DNA of 64,000 nucleotides from positions 62,001 to 126,000 of the forward strand of contig JAQXOB010000009.1 in the NCBI GenBank assembly GCA_029098305.1. Reading direction: 5' to 3'. Positions 24,332 through 33,927 of the stretch are shown in pieces (the stretch's first letter is position 1; each line of letters opens with the position of its first letter). The translations under genes and the position numbers were made by a program. The notes beneath the pieces were generated by a model. That model searched no databases. It saw only the letters and a program-made list of their open reading frames with translations, and was not told the origin of the DNA. This stretch comes from Clostridia bacterium. GTDB lineage: Bacteria > Bacillota > Clostridia > Oscillospirales > Acutalibacteraceae.

Positions 24332-25780
24332 ATGTACAAATACAATCAGCAAAAGGCACCGCTTTACGATGCACTTGAAAGATTTAGAAAAAAACGTGTA
24401 GTGCCTTTTGATGTGCCGGGACACAAGCGAGGCAGAGGCAATCCTGAGCTTGCACAGCTTTTGGGAGAAAGATGTGTTGGGCTAGATGTAAACTCTATGA
24501 AGCCTCTTGATAATCTTTGTCATCCTGTTTCTGTAATACTGGATGCAGAACAGCTTGCAGCAGATGCATTTGGTGCAGAAAACTCTTTCTTTATGGTTGG
24601 TGGCACCACATCGTCAGTTCAGAGTATGGTGCTTTCTGTGTGCAAGGCTAATGATAAGATAATTTTGCCAAGAAATGTGCATAAAAGCGTTATTAATGCT
24701 CTCGTTCTTTGCGGAGCTATCCCTGTTTATGTAAATCCGGAGGTAAACACTCATCTTGGTATTGCTCTTGGCATGGAGATTACCCAACTGGAAAAGGCTA
24801 TTAAAGAAAATCCCGATGCAGTAGCTGTGTTTGTAAATAACCCAACCTATTATGGAATTTGCTCTGATTTGCGTTCTATCGTAAAACTCGCTCATGAAAA
24901 TAATATGATGGTTCTTGTGGATGAGGCACATGGAACACACTTCTATTTTGAAGACAGTCTGCCACTCACAGCTATGGAGGCAGGAGCGGATATGTCTGCC
25001 GTTTCGATGCACAAATCGGGCGGAAGCCTAACCCAAAGCTCTATTTTGCTTACAAATAAAGGCGTTAATGCAGATTATGTTAGGCAAATTATTAACCTCA
25101 CCCAAACTACCAGTGCTTCTTATCTCTTGATGTCGAGCCTTGATATTTCGAGGAGAAATCTTGCACTTCGTGGTGAAGAATCCTTCAAAAAGGTTATCAA
25201 GATGGCAGAATATGCCAGAGACGAGATAAACGATATAGGTGGCTATTACGCTTATGGCAAAGAGCTTATAAACTCAACAAGCGTATATGATTTTGATACT
25301 ACAAAGCTTTCGATATACACACGTGATATAGGTCTTGCAGGAATAGAGGTTTACGACTTCCTTCGTGACGAATATGATATTCAAATAGAGTTTGGAGATA
25401 TTGGAAATATTCTCGCATATATCTCTATCGGCGATAGAATACAAGATATAGAAAGGCTTGTGGGTGCGCTTGCAGATATAAAACGACTCTATCAACGTGA
25501 TCACGCAAAGCTGTTTAGTAAAGAATATATTAACCCTATAGTTGTAGCCACACCTCAGCAGGCTTTTTATGCTGATAAGGAATCCTTGCCACTAGAAGAT
25601 ACTTGCGGTCGAATTTGCAGTGAGTTTGTAATGTGCTATCCACCGGGAATACCGGTTTTGGCACCTGGTGAAAAAATTACATCAGATGTTATTGATTATA
25701 TCAAGTATGCAAAAGAAAAGGGTTGCTCTATGCAGGGCACAGAAGACTCTGCTGTAGAAAGACTTAATGTTTTGAAATGA
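24332..25780 (+). CDS. speA: Arginine decarboxylase (Orn/Lys/Arg decarboxylase, fold type I)
   Basis: 482 residues, the size of Bacillus SpeA/YaaO. It needs pyridoxal phosphate; the Schiff-base lysine is in SMHKSGGSLTQ (Lys228), and the cofactor-binding DEAHGTH and GGTTSSVQ motifs are present. The N-terminal FDVPGHKRG motif is typical. Sequence alone cannot fix arginine over lysine or ornithine, but the operon encodes agmatine deiminase and N-carbamoylputrescine amidohydrolase, which only makes sense if agmatine is made here. The ATG at 24332 follows GGGGGA by 7 bp. It is the first gene of the polyamine operon and lies just after the leader RNA terminator. Confidence 0.92.
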   Translation: MYKYNQQKAPLYDALERFRKKRVVPFDVPGHKRGRGNPELAQLLGERCVGLDVNSMKPLDNLCHPVSVILDAEQLAADAFGAENSFFMVGGTTSSVQSMVLSVCKANDKIILPRNVHKSVINALVLCGAIPVYVNPEVNTHLGIALGMEITQLEKAIKENPDAVAVFVNNPTYYGICSDLRSIVKLAHENNMMVLVDEAHGTHFYFEDSLPLTAMEAGADMSAVSMHKSGGSLTQSSILLTNKGVNADYVRQIINLTQTTSASYLLMSSLDISRRNLALRGEESFKKVIKMAEYARDEINDIGGYYAYGKELINSTSVYDFDTTKLSIYTRDIGLAGIEVYDFLRDEYDIQIEFGDIGNILAYISIGDRIQDIERLVGALADIKRLYQRDHAKLFSKEYINPIVVATPQQAFYADKESLPLEDTCGRICSEFVMCYPPGIPVLAPGEKITSDVIDYIKYAKEKGCSMQGTEDSAVERLNVLK

Positions 25781-25799
25781 AAATTTTAGGAGGATGCAA

Positions 25800-26669
25800 A
25801 TGGAATTTTGGTTTTCAGAGCCTCATACAAACAATGTCGAGCTGTCTATCAGAGTAGATAAACAGTTGTTCAGTGAAAAAAGCGATTTTCAGCAGATAGA
25901 CGTTTTTGAATCTGTTGAGTTTGGGCGTTTTTTGACATCTGATGGCACTGTCATCTTTTCAGAGAAAGATGAGTTTACATATGATGAGATGGTGGTCCAT
26001 GTTCCTATGGCAGTGCATCCTCATGTTAGAAAGGTGCTTGTAATAGGCGGTGGCGATGGAGGAGTTGCCAGAGAGCTGTCTTATTATGATGAGATAGAGG
26101 TAATAGATGTAGTAGAGCCGGACGAGCTTTTTGTTGAGGTTTGCAAAAAGTTCTTCCCTGACAATGCTAAAGGACTTAACGATGAGCGTGTTAATATTTA
26201 CTATCAGGATGGACTAAGATTTTTGCGCTCAAAGCATAACGAATATGACTTGATTATAAATGATGCCACAGATCCCTTTGGTCATACAGCAGGACTGTTT
26301 ACAAAGGAATTTTATGGTTGTTGCTACAAAGCTCTCACAGCTGACGGTATTATGGTGTATCAGCATGGAAGCCCGTTCTATGATGAAGATGAAGAAGCTT
26401 GCCGTGCCATGCACAAACGTGCTTTCAGGTCATTCCCGATAAGCAGAGTATATCAGGCGCATATTCCTACGTGTGCTGCAGGATATTGGCTGTTTGGATT
26501 TGCATCAAAGGTGTATCATCCAATCAAAAATCTAGATGCAAAAAGATGGAACGACCGTGGCATAAAAACATGGTATTATACTACCAACCTCCATGCAGGA
26601 GCTTTTATGCTTCCAAAATATGTGGAAGATTTATTAATAGACGAAGAAAAAGGAAAATCAAACCTTTAA
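25800..26669 (+). CDS. speE: Spermidine synthase (polyamine aminopropyltransferase)
   Basis: 289 residues, normal length. It transfers an aminopropyl group from decarboxylated SAM to a diamine. The start region (MEFWFSEPHTNNVELSIRVD) and the nucleotide-binding GGGDGG (83-88, in VLVIGGGDGGVARE) are typical, as is the acceptor-site segment INDATDPFG. ATG 25800 was preferred over 25794, because AGGAGG directly abuts the latter. It lies 19 bp after speA. The acceptor could be putrescine or agmatine; the two cannot be told apart here. No SAM decarboxylase (speD) is in the window, although it is needed for this reaction. Confident in the family. Confidence 0.92.
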   Translation: MEFWFSEPHTNNVELSIRVDKQLFSEKSDFQQIDVFESVEFGRFLTSDGTVIFSEKDEFTYDEMVVHVPMAVHPHVRKVLVIGGGDGGVARELSYYDEIEVIDVVEPDELFVEVCKKFFPDNAKGLNDERVNIYYQDGLRFLRSKHNEYDLIINDATDPFGHTAGLFTKEFYGCCYKALTADGIMVYQHGSPFYDEDEEACRAMHKRAFRSFPISRVYQAHIPTCAAGYWLFGFASKVYHPIKNLDAKRWNDRGIKTWYYTTNLHAGAFMLPKYVEDLLIDEEKGKSNL

Positions 26670-26694
26670 CCTAAAAGAAAGGAAATATAAAGAT

Positions 26695-27954
26695 ATGAGC
26701 AGATTATTAATAATAGGATGCGGAGGAGTTGCCTCCGTTGCAATAGCAAAATGCTGTCAGAGAGATGATATCTTCACAGAGATATGCATCGCCAGCAGAA
26801 CAAAAGAGAAATGTGATGATGTAAAAGCAAAGCTTCAAGATAAAACAAAAACTGTTATCACCACAGCAAGGGTGAACGCAGATAGCAAAGAAGAGCTTGT
26901 AAATTTGATTAACAGCTACAAGCCACAGGCTGTTCTCAACCTTGCACTTCCGTATCAGGACCTTACCATAATGGATGCTTGCCTTGAAACTAAGGTTGAT
27001 TATATTGACACAGCCAACTACGAGCCGGAAGACACAGATGACCCAACATGGCGTGAAATATACGAAAAAAGATGTAAAGAAAAAGGCTTTACAGCGTATT
27101 TTGATTATTCATGGCAGTGGGATTATAAAGAAAAATTCGAAAAAGCAGGCATCATGGCATTGCTTGGAACAGGCTTTGACCCAGGTGTTACAAGCGTTTT
27201 CACTGCATATGCAAAAAAGCATTATTTTGATGAAATACACTATGTAGATATCTTAGACTGTAACGGTGGAGACCATGGCTATCCATTTGCAACTAACTTT
27301 AATCCAGAGATAAATCTTAGAGAAGTATCTGCAAATGGTTCATATTGGGAGGATGGACACTGGGTAGAAACAGAGCCAATGGAGATTAAACGAGAGTTTG
27401 ATTTTGCACAGGTTGGCAAAAAGGATATGTATCTGCTCCATCATGAGGAAATAGAATCGCTTGCAAAGAACTATCCGGAGATAAAGAGAATTAGATTCTT
27501 TATGACATTTGGTCAGAGTTATCTCACTCATATGAAGTGCCTGGAAAATGTTGGTATGCTTTCTACATCGCCTATGATGTTCGAGGGTAAGGAAATAGTA
27601 CCTATTCAGTTCCTTAAGGCATTGTTGCCGGATCCTGCATCATTGGGCCCTCGCACAAAAGGCAAAACAAATATAGGATGTATCTTCACCGGTATTAAGG
27701 ATGGTAAGAAAAAATCTATATATATATACAACGTTTGTGACCATGAGAAATGTTACAAAGAGGTAGGCTCACAGGCTGTTTCCTACACTACCGGTGTTCC
27801 TGCCATGATAGGTGCAGCTTTGGTGCTTCAGGGTATCTGGAAAAAGGCAGGCGTGTTTAATGTAGAAGAGTTTGATCCGGATCCATATATGGAAGACCTC
27901 AACAAGTATGGCTTGCCTTGGGTAGTAGACGAAAATCCTGTATTGGTGGATTAA
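26695..27954 (+). CDS. Carboxynorspermidine/carboxyspermidine dehydrogenase (saccharopine dehydrogenase family)
   Basis: 419 residues. An N-terminal Rossmann fold (LLIIGCGGVASVAIAKC) and the family landmarks TANYEPED, SWQWDYKEKF and GTGFDPGVTSVF identify the saccharopine-dehydrogenase-like enzyme that condenses a diamine with L-aspartate semialdehyde using NADPH, giving carboxyspermidine from putrescine. The next gene, 3 bp downstream, is its decarboxylase partner. Family members acting on agmatine exist, so the substrate is not fixed by sequence. The two genes are translationally linked. Confident in family and pathway. Confidence 0.92.
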   Translation: MSRLLIIGCGGVASVAIAKCCQRDDIFTEICIASRTKEKCDDVKAKLQDKTKTVITTARVNADSKEELVNLINSYKPQAVLNLALPYQDLTIMDACLETKVDYIDTANYEPEDTDDPTWREIYEKRCKEKGFTAYFDYSWQWDYKEKFEKAGIMALLGTGFDPGVTSVFTAYAKKHYFDEIHYVDILDCNGGDHGYPFATNFNPEINLREVSANGSYWEDGHWVETEPMEIKREFDFAQVGKKDMYLLHHEEIESLAKNYPEIKRIRFFMTFGQSYLTHMKCLENVGMLSTSPMMFEGKEIVPIQFLKALLPDPASLGPRTKGKTNIGCIFTGIKDGKKKSIYIYNVCDHEKCYKEVGSQAVSYTTGVPAMIGAALVLQGIWKKAGVFNVEEFDPDPYMEDLNKYGLPWVVDENPVLVD

Positions 27955-27957
27955 TCA

Positions 27958-29082
27958 ATGAAATTTAACGAGTTATCAACTCCATGCTATGTGGTAGATG
28001 AAAAAAAGTTAGTAGCAAATCTAGAGGTGCTTGAAAAACTGCAAAATGATACGGGCTGTAAGGTTTTGTTAGCACAAAAGGCATTTTCTATGTATTCGCT
28101 ATATCCTCTTATGAGCAAATATCTCTCCGGCACAACCGCCAGCGGATTATATGAGGCTAAGCTAGGTTATGAGCATTTTGGCAAGGAGACACACATCTAT
28201 TGTCCTGCTTTTAAAGAGGAAGATTTTGCAGAGATTTGCAAAATGTGCGGGCATATCGTGTTTAATTCATTTTCTCAGTTAGAGAAATATAGAAACGTGT
28301 GGCAAAGTAGCAACGTAAGCGTCGGAATAAGGCTCAACCCTCAATTTTCTACACAAGATGGCCATGAAATATACGACCCATGCGCCTTTGGCTCACGTCT
28401 TGGAGTGACTAAACAAAACTTCAGAGCAGATTTGCTTGATGGCGTGGAGGGATTTCATTTTCACACATTATGTGAGCAAAACTCCGATGCGTTAGTAAGT
28501 ACATTCAAAGCAGTAGAAGAGCAATTTGGCGAATATTTTTATAACGCTAAATGGATAAATTTTGGTGGAGGACACCATATCACACGCCCGGATTATGATA
28601 TAGATGCACTAAAGGATTTGATATTATATGTCAGAGAAAAGTATGATGTTGATGTTTATCTTGAGCCTGGAGAGGCAGTTGCACTTAATGCCGGTTATCT
28701 GATAACTACTGTGCTTGAAAAAGTGTCTAATGGTATGGAGATTCTTATTCTTGATGCATCAGCGGCGTGCCATATGCCCGATGTGCTTGAGATGCCATAT
28801 CGTCCACCTCTAAAAGATAGTGGGCTTTCAAATGAAAAGAAGTTCACTTATAGATTATCATCATGCACCTGCCTTGCCGGTGACATAATCGGCGATTATA
28901 GCTTTGATAATGAGGTGCTGATAGGGGATAGACTGGTGTTTGAAGATATGGCGATCTACTCTATGGTGAAAAATAATACTTTTAATGGTATGCCATTGCC
29001 GGATATTGCAGTTATGCACACAAATGGCGAGTGCGAAGTGATAAAAAGCTTTTCGTATGAAGATTTTAAAATGAGATTATAA
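27958..29082 (+). CDS. nspC: Carboxynorspermidine decarboxylase
   Basis: 374 residues, a fold III pyridoxal phosphate decarboxylase. It converts carboxyspermidine (or carboxynorspermidine) to spermidine. The cofactor lysine is Lys41 (LLAQKAFSMYSLYP), with the family motifs GFHFHTLCEQ, INFGGGHHITR, YLEPGEAV and the catalytic Cys segment SCTCLAGDIIGDY. Length matches NspC. It lies 3 bp after the dehydrogenase and 29 bp before agmatine deiminase. Very confident. Confidence 0.95.
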   Translation: MKFNELSTPCYVVDEKKLVANLEVLEKLQNDTGCKVLLAQKAFSMYSLYPLMSKYLSGTTASGLYEAKLGYEHFGKETHIYCPAFKEEDFAEICKMCGHIVFNSFSQLEKYRNVWQSSNVSVGIRLNPQFSTQDGHEIYDPCAFGSRLGVTKQNFRADLLDGVEGFHFHTLCEQNSDALVSTFKAVEEQFGEYFYNAKWINFGGGHHITRPDYDIDALKDLILYVREKYDVDVYLEPGEAVALNAGYLITTVLEKVSNGMEILILDASAACHMPDVLEMPYRPPLKDSGLSNEKKFTYRLSSCTCLAGDIIGDYSFDNEVLIGDRLVFEDMAIYSMVKNNTFNGMPLPDIAVMHTNGECEVIKSFSYEDFKMRL

Positions 29083-29111
29083 AGGAAAATAACAAATCAT
29101 TTGGTGATATA

Positions 29112-30221
29112 ATGATAATTAACAATAGCTTACCAATAAATGATGGCTTCTCTATGCCTGCTGAGTTTGACAGGCATAGAGCCACAATTTTAATATGGCC
29201 CGTTCGTCCGGGTAGTTGGACCTATAACGCTAAATATGCTCAACAGGCTTTTAGTTTTATGGCAAATGAGCTTTCTAAGCACGAAACAGTTTATCTTCTC
29301 ACAAATAAGCGTGATTTTGAAGATGTAAAGGAAAGGTTTGCCACAAATAACAACATAAAGGTCTTGCAGATAGAAAGTGACGATTCTTGGGCAAGAGACA
29401 CTGCACCTACATTTTTAAAAAATGATAGTGGCGAGCTTCGTGCAGTTAATTGGCAGTTTAACGCATGGGGTGGTAGCTTCGATGGCTTGTATGATGATTA
29501 CGAAAACGATAACAAGCTTGCAGGCGCATTTTGCAGGCAAATTAACGTAGATTATTATGATGCTACTCCTTTTGTGCTGGAGGGTGGTTCTATTCATTCA
29601 GATGGAGAAGGAACTATCATCACTACAGAAGCTTGTCTTCTGAGTGAAGGAAGAAACCCGACGTTGTCAAAGGATGAGATTTCTCAAAAGCTTATGAACT
29701 ATCTTGGTGCCAAAAAGGTTATCTGGCTTCCAAATGGCATATATAACGATGAAACCAACGAGCACGTGGACAATGTATGTGCTTTTATAGCTCCTGCTGA
29801 GGTCGTGCTTGCATGGACAGATGATAAAAATGATCCGCAGTATGCGCTCTCAAAGGCGTGCTTAGATGTTTTGGAAAACAGCACCGATGCAAAGGGCAGA
29901 AAATTTACAGTTCACAAGCTACCTATTCCAAAAAAGACTGTTTGTATTACGCAGTTTGACCTTGATGGGTTTGTATTTGAGGCTGGTGAGGCTGAAAGAG
30001 TTGTGGGCGAAAGACTGGCCGCATCTTATGTTAATTTTTATTTTGCAAATGATATTATATTGCTTCCGCAGTTTGGCGGAGAAAATGAGGCTAGCGATAA
30101 GCTTGCTTTGGATATTATTTCAAAGCTATGCCCAAATAGAGTTGTGGTTCCGGTGGATGCTATCAATCTGATAGTAGGCGGAGGAAATATACACTGTGTA
30201 ACACAGCAGATTCCCGAATAA
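29112..30221 (+). CDS. aguA: Agmatine deiminase
   Basis: 369 residues. It hydrolyses agmatine to N-carbamoylputrescine and ammonia. The N-terminal MPAEFDRHRATILIWP, the substrate motif DDSWARDTAPTF, the catalytic His region NEHVDN and the nucleophile Cys362 in GGGNIHCVTQQIP all match AguA. Length is as expected (about 365-370). It lies between the carboxyspermidine decarboxylase and the amidohydrolase that uses its product. Very confident. Confidence 0.97.
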   Translation: MIINNSLPINDGFSMPAEFDRHRATILIWPVRPGSWTYNAKYAQQAFSFMANELSKHETVYLLTNKRDFEDVKERFATNNNIKVLQIESDDSWARDTAPTFLKNDSGELRAVNWQFNAWGGSFDGLYDDYENDNKLAGAFCRQINVDYYDATPFVLEGGSIHSDGEGTIITTEACLLSEGRNPTLSKDEISQKLMNYLGAKKVIWLPNGIYNDETNEHVDNVCAFIAPAEVVLAWTDDKNDPQYALSKACLDVLENSTDAKGRKFTVHKLPIPKKTVCITQFDLDGFVFEAGEAERVVGERLAASYVNFYFANDIILLPQFGGENEASDKLALDIISKLCPNRVVVPVDAINLIVGGGNIHCVTQQIPE

Positions 30222-30282
30222 TTAATTTTAATAGATAAAAACTATTATTTTCCACTTACAATTAATGCTGGTTGGTGATATT

Positions 30283-31164
30283 ATGATAAATAAGATAAAT
30301 GTAGCAGCAATCCAAATGCGTTGCACTGATAATGTTCAGGAAAATATAAAAAAAGCAGATTCAATGGTGAGAGAAGCCGCTCAGAAAGGTGCCAATGTTA
30401 TTCTCTTGCCTGAGCTTTTTGAGCGCCAGTATTTCTGTCAGGAACGCAGATACGAATATTATGATTTTGCAAAGACTGTTGAAGAAAACGATGCCATATC
30501 TCATTTCAAGGCAGTTGCAAAGGAACTTAATGCAGTGCTTCCTATCAGCTTTTATGAAAAAGACGGCAATAGACTTTTTAATTCGGTATGCGTTATAGAT
30601 GCTGACGGAGAAAATTTGGGAGTTTACAGAAAGACTCATATTCCGGATGATCACTATTATCAGGAGAAATTCTATTTTGTGCCGGGTGACACCGGATTTA
30701 AGGTGTTTGACACAAGGTTTGGCAGAGTAGGTGTTGGTATATGCTGGGACCAGTGGTTTCCTGAGACAGCCAGAGCACTCACACTCAATGGCGCACAGAT
30801 AATATTTTATCCCACAGCCATTGGCAGTGAACCTATATTAGAATGTGATAGCATGGAGCATTGGAGAAGATGTATGCAAGGACATTCTGCAGCGAATGTT
30901 GTTCCTGTGGTAGCTGCAAATCGAATAGGTATCGAGAAAGTAACGCCATGTGAAGAAAATGGTAACCAGTCGTCAGAATTGTGCTTCTATGGTTCATCAT
31001 TTATGACAGACGAAACGGGCGCAATAGTGGAATCAGCATCCAGAGACAAAGAAGAGGTGCTGATACATTTATATGACCTAATGGAAATAGAAAAAAGCAG
31101 GTTTTCATGGGGAATATTTCGTGACAGACGTCCCGACTGTTACTTTGATCTGTGTGAAAAATAA
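30283..31164 (+). CDS. aguB: N-carbamoylputrescine amidohydrolase
   Basis: 293 residues, a nitrilase-superfamily enzyme. It cleaves N-carbamoylputrescine to putrescine, carbon dioxide and ammonia. The Glu-Lys-Cys catalytic triad is visible: Glu44 (LLPELFERQYF), Lys117 (YRKTHIPDDHYY) and Cys154 (GICWDQWFPE). The ATG at 30283 gives the standard N-terminus; an in-frame ATG 18 bp upstream is less likely. The ribosome site is weak (GGTTGGTGAT). It closes the polyamine pathway genes. Very confident. Confidence 0.96.
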   Translation: MINKINVAAIQMRCTDNVQENIKKADSMVREAAQKGANVILLPELFERQYFCQERRYEYYDFAKTVEENDAISHFKAVAKELNAVLPISFYEKDGNRLFNSVCVIDADGENLGVYRKTHIPDDHYYQEKFYFVPGDTGFKVFDTRFGRVGVGICWDQWFPETARALTLNGAQIIFYPTAIGSEPILECDSMEHWRRCMQGHSAANVVPVVAANRIGIEKVTPCEENGNQSSELCFYGSSFMTDETGAIVESASRDKEEVLIHLYDLMEIEKSRFSWGIFRDRRPDCYFDLCEK

Positions 31165-31191
31165 TTATTAAAGAGCAAAGGCGGCGATTTT

Positions 31192-33645
31192 ATGAAGAAT
31201 AGAATTATTTCGGTGTTAACAGCGTTTTTACTTGTGTTTACATCATTGCCATATATGACGGTTAATGCTGCCACCGGCGATCCCATTACGGTAGAAATTA
31301 CAACATCAGGACATGGCACAGTAAATCCATCCGGCAAGATTAATGGTAAAAATGGAACTCCTTTCCAGCTTGCAATGTATCCTGATGAAGGCTATATGAC
31401 AGAGAGTTTTACTATCTATACTGACTATATAGATGAGAATGGCGAGACGAAGACCGTAGTAAAAATATATAGTGAAGACACTCTTGGAAAGCCTGTTGCC
31501 ACTGCTTATAATATTACCCTATATGGTGATAGCAGAATATATGTCAACTTTGTGCCTACAACAGCAGAAATGCGTGAAATATCCATAAATCATATGGGCA
31601 GTGGATTTAATCAATCAGGCTCAGAGGGATACATGGCAAGAGAAGGTTCACATCTCAGAGATATTGTGTGTGGATATGATAACGGATTTATTCCATTTGC
31701 TGTATTTATCAATAATGAGCTTGTGTATAGCGTTCTTAGTCCTAACAGCTACAAGATGCTTACATGGCATGAGAGTACATCTACTTTTAGTTTTAATGAT
31801 GGATATAATATCATTTCTGAAGATATAGAGATAGATGTTTTTTATAGAGAAGTTCATGATACTCAGTATGTTGCCTCATATTTAATTGATGGCAATGGTA
31901 CGTGTGAGCTTAATGGCGGATATATGCTCGTATCATTTGCTGATAGAGATAATTGTGAAAGTATGCTGTTTAGAGAGTCAGAAGGCTTGACAGCTACTAT
32001 AAAAGCCGATGATGGATATGTTATTGAGAGTCTTACTATAAATGACTTAGATATTACTTCAGCTGTGGGCAGAGAAGATTTTAGCTACAATGTTGATAAT
32101 CTTACTAATGATGTAAACATAAGAGTATCATTTGTGATGGAAAATATCAGCATAACTTTGAGTAGCTCAGGCAACGGCAGACTCAGCCATGATGTAGGCG
32201 AACATAAGGTTAGCAAAGGTGAAGATTTTACTGTAGAATTTATTCCTGAGGATGGTTATGCTATCGAGAAAGTTATAATAGATGGCAAGGCAAACGATGG
32301 TGCGAGAGCGGCAGGTTTTTACACTTTCGAGGATGTTTCTGAGAGTCATAGGCTTTCTGTTGTTTTCTCAAACGAGAAAGTTGCACAATACACTGTTGCA
32401 GTGTCGGGCGGTGGCAACGGAACGGTGCTTCCTTATGGCAAGCTATCAGCCATGAGAGGCAAATATATCACTTTTTCAATTACTCCTGACCCAGGATATA
32501 TGCTTGGGTCAATTCAGATAAATGATTCTGATGTGGAAGCACCATATGGAAATTCATTCTTCCTCAGAAGTGTCTCTCAGGATACAAAGATATATGTTGA
32601 GTTTAAGCCTGTGCCAACAGGAAATGATAAACACACCGACTCAGACCCTATAGTAATCCAACCAAGTTCTAACTATGGCGATGTGGATAGCGATAAAAAA
32701 ATAACTATGTCTGATGTCGTTTTATTGCAAAAACATATTGCAAAGTTAATCGTGCTTGATGATAGTGCGTTGAAATCCGGCGATGCAGATGCAGATGATA
32801 ATATCACTATGACAGACGTTGTTTTGGTGCAAAAATTTATTGCCAAATTGATAGATAAATTCCCTGCTGATGATGGTAGCACAGGTGATGACAGTGCAGG
32901 TGATGTTATAGTATCTTATGATACTTCTGATGATGATGCAGAGGATATCATGGATTTAAGAGAGATGATAAAAGAGATTCTCGAACGAATCGATTATGAT
33001 TGGTCTGATTTTTATGAAGACGAAGAAATGTATAGCGAATATTCATATGCATATTTTATGTCTGCTCTCTCTAATGCCAGATTTTCTCTCAAAGATAACT
33101 ATGCAGGATTAAAGCAGTTGGAAAGGGTTCTTTCTGAGCTGGATAATGCATTGCAAGCCCTTGAATATAATGCTGATGAAAGTACATTTGACGAAGCTAT
33201 TATGTTTTTGAATGTAGCATTCACTAACTTTGGAAATGCAACTAACGACGACAATAAATATACTTTGGATAGCTGGGCTAGATATCATGTGGCTCTTGAA
33301 GAAGCCAAGGAAGTTAAAGCACAGCCGGATGTATTTACAATTCAAGAAATATGGGATGCACAGTCTGCACTTGGATCTGCATATTTGACATTAAGATACG
33401 AGATACTCAATGCGGATAAAGACACTGCCTATGAGTTGCTAAAAGAGCTACTTGATGACTACGCTTATCTAACAGATGGAATCGAGAACAATGATAGCGT
33501 AACGTATCGTAAGTTTATAAAGGCATACAGTGATTGTCAGCATGCCTATGAAAACTACTCAAGCTACACTCTTGAGCAAATAGATAAGGTTTATGATAAC
33601 CTTCAAGATCTAGCTAATCGTGTAGTTTTATTCTTCCGTTTTTAA
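31192..33645 (+). CDS. Large secreted protein with repeat domains and an internal dockerin
   Basis: 817 residues. A signal peptide (about 1-26, cleaved near VNA) is followed by four or five beta-rich units of the divergent InlB/Bacterial-repeat type (GHGTVNPSGKINGKNGTPF; GNGTVLPYGKLSAMRGKY), then a dockerin at about 495-560 (DVDSDKKITMSDV; DADADDNITMTDV; two IAKLI helices). The dockerin is internal: an acidic linker and about 230 helical residues with FIVAR-like features (SALSNARFSLKDNYAGL, LDNALQALEY) follow it. It lies 27 bp after aguB with only a poor ribosome site (GGCGGCG), so it may ride on the polyamine transcript. The ligand is unknown. Confidence 0.82.
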   Translation: MKNRIISVLTAFLLVFTSLPYMTVNAATGDPITVEITTSGHGTVNPSGKINGKNGTPFQLAMYPDEGYMTESFTIYTDYIDENGETKTVVKIYSEDTLGKPVATAYNITLYGDSRIYVNFVPTTAEMREISINHMGSGFNQSGSEGYMAREGSHLRDIVCGYDNGFIPFAVFINNELVYSVLSPNSYKMLTWHESTSTFSFNDGYNIISEDIEIDVFYREVHDTQYVASYLIDGNGTCELNGGYMLVSFADRDNCESMLFRESEGLTATIKADDGYVIESLTINDLDITSAVGREDFSYNVDNLTNDVNIRVSFVMENISITLSSSGNGRLSHDVGEHKVSKGEDFTVEFIPEDGYAIEKVIIDGKANDGARAAGFYTFEDVSESHRLSVVFSNEKVAQYTVAVSGGGNGTVLPYGKLSAMRGKYITFSITPDPGYMLGSIQINDSDVEAPYGNSFFLRSVSQDTKIYVEFKPVPTGNDKHTDSDPIVIQPSSNYGDVDSDKKITMSDVVLLQKHIAKLIVLDDSALKSGDADADDNITMTDVVLVQKFIAKLIDKFPADDGSTGDDSAGDVIVSYDTSDDDAEDIMDLREMIKEILERIDYDWSDFYEDEEMYSEYSYAYFMSALSNARFSLKDNYAGLKQLERVLSELDNALQALEYNADESTFDEAIMFLNVAFTNFGNATNDDNKYTLDSWARYHVALEEAKEVKAQPDVFTIQEIWDAQSALGSAYLTLRYEILNADKDTAYELLKELLDDYAYLTDGIENNDSVTYRKFIKAYSDCQHAYENYSSYTLEQIDKVYDNLQDLANRVVLFFRF

Positions 33646-33676
33646 AGAATATTTATATATCAGTGATGCTTTTCTA

Positions 33677-33705
33677 TTGACAAAGAAAGCTTATGTTGAT
33701 AAAAT
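33677..33705 (+). promoter_or_regulatory. Sigma-A-type promoter of the metK leader
   Basis: Perfect TTGACA at 33677-33682 and TAAAAT at 33700-33705, 17-bp spacer; transcription would begin just before the riboswitch. Confidence 0.8.
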
Positions 33706-33730
33706 AAAAAGGAACCAAAATTGAATTATT

Positions 33731-33822
33731 CTTATCAAGAGAGATGGAGGGACAGGCCCTGTGAAGTCCGGCAACCTACAAAGTAAGGTGCTAAATCCTG
33801 CGGGTAATCCGAAAGATGAGTT
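33731..33822 (+). promoter_or_regulatory. SAM-I (S-box) riboswitch
   Basis: The S-box core is plain: CTTATCAAGAGAGATGGAGG opens P1/P2, followed by GTGAAGTCCGGCAACC and AAGGTGCTAAATCC. It binds S-adenosylmethionine and, when bound, favours the terminator at 33829, turning off metK. Confidence 0.95.
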
Positions 33823-33828
33823 TTCATG

Positions 33829-33863
33829 GCCTTTCAAGAGATACCCTCTTGAAAGGCTTTTTT
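33829..33863 (+). terminator. Riboswitch-controlled terminator upstream of metK
   Basis: GCCTTTCAAGAG pairs perfectly with CTCTTGAAAGGC over ATACC, followed by six T. Part of its 5' arm can pair with riboswitch P1, the usual S-box switch. Confidence 0.9.
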
Positions 33864-33927
33864 GGATGATAATATCGAATATTTCGATTGGGTTTTGAAG
33901 ATTTTTATAGATAAGGAAATGATAAAA

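Noticed and set aside
24112..24345. Minus-strand open frame across the ncRNA unit
   Set aside because: It runs through the terminator and into speA, with no promoter or ribosome site of its own.
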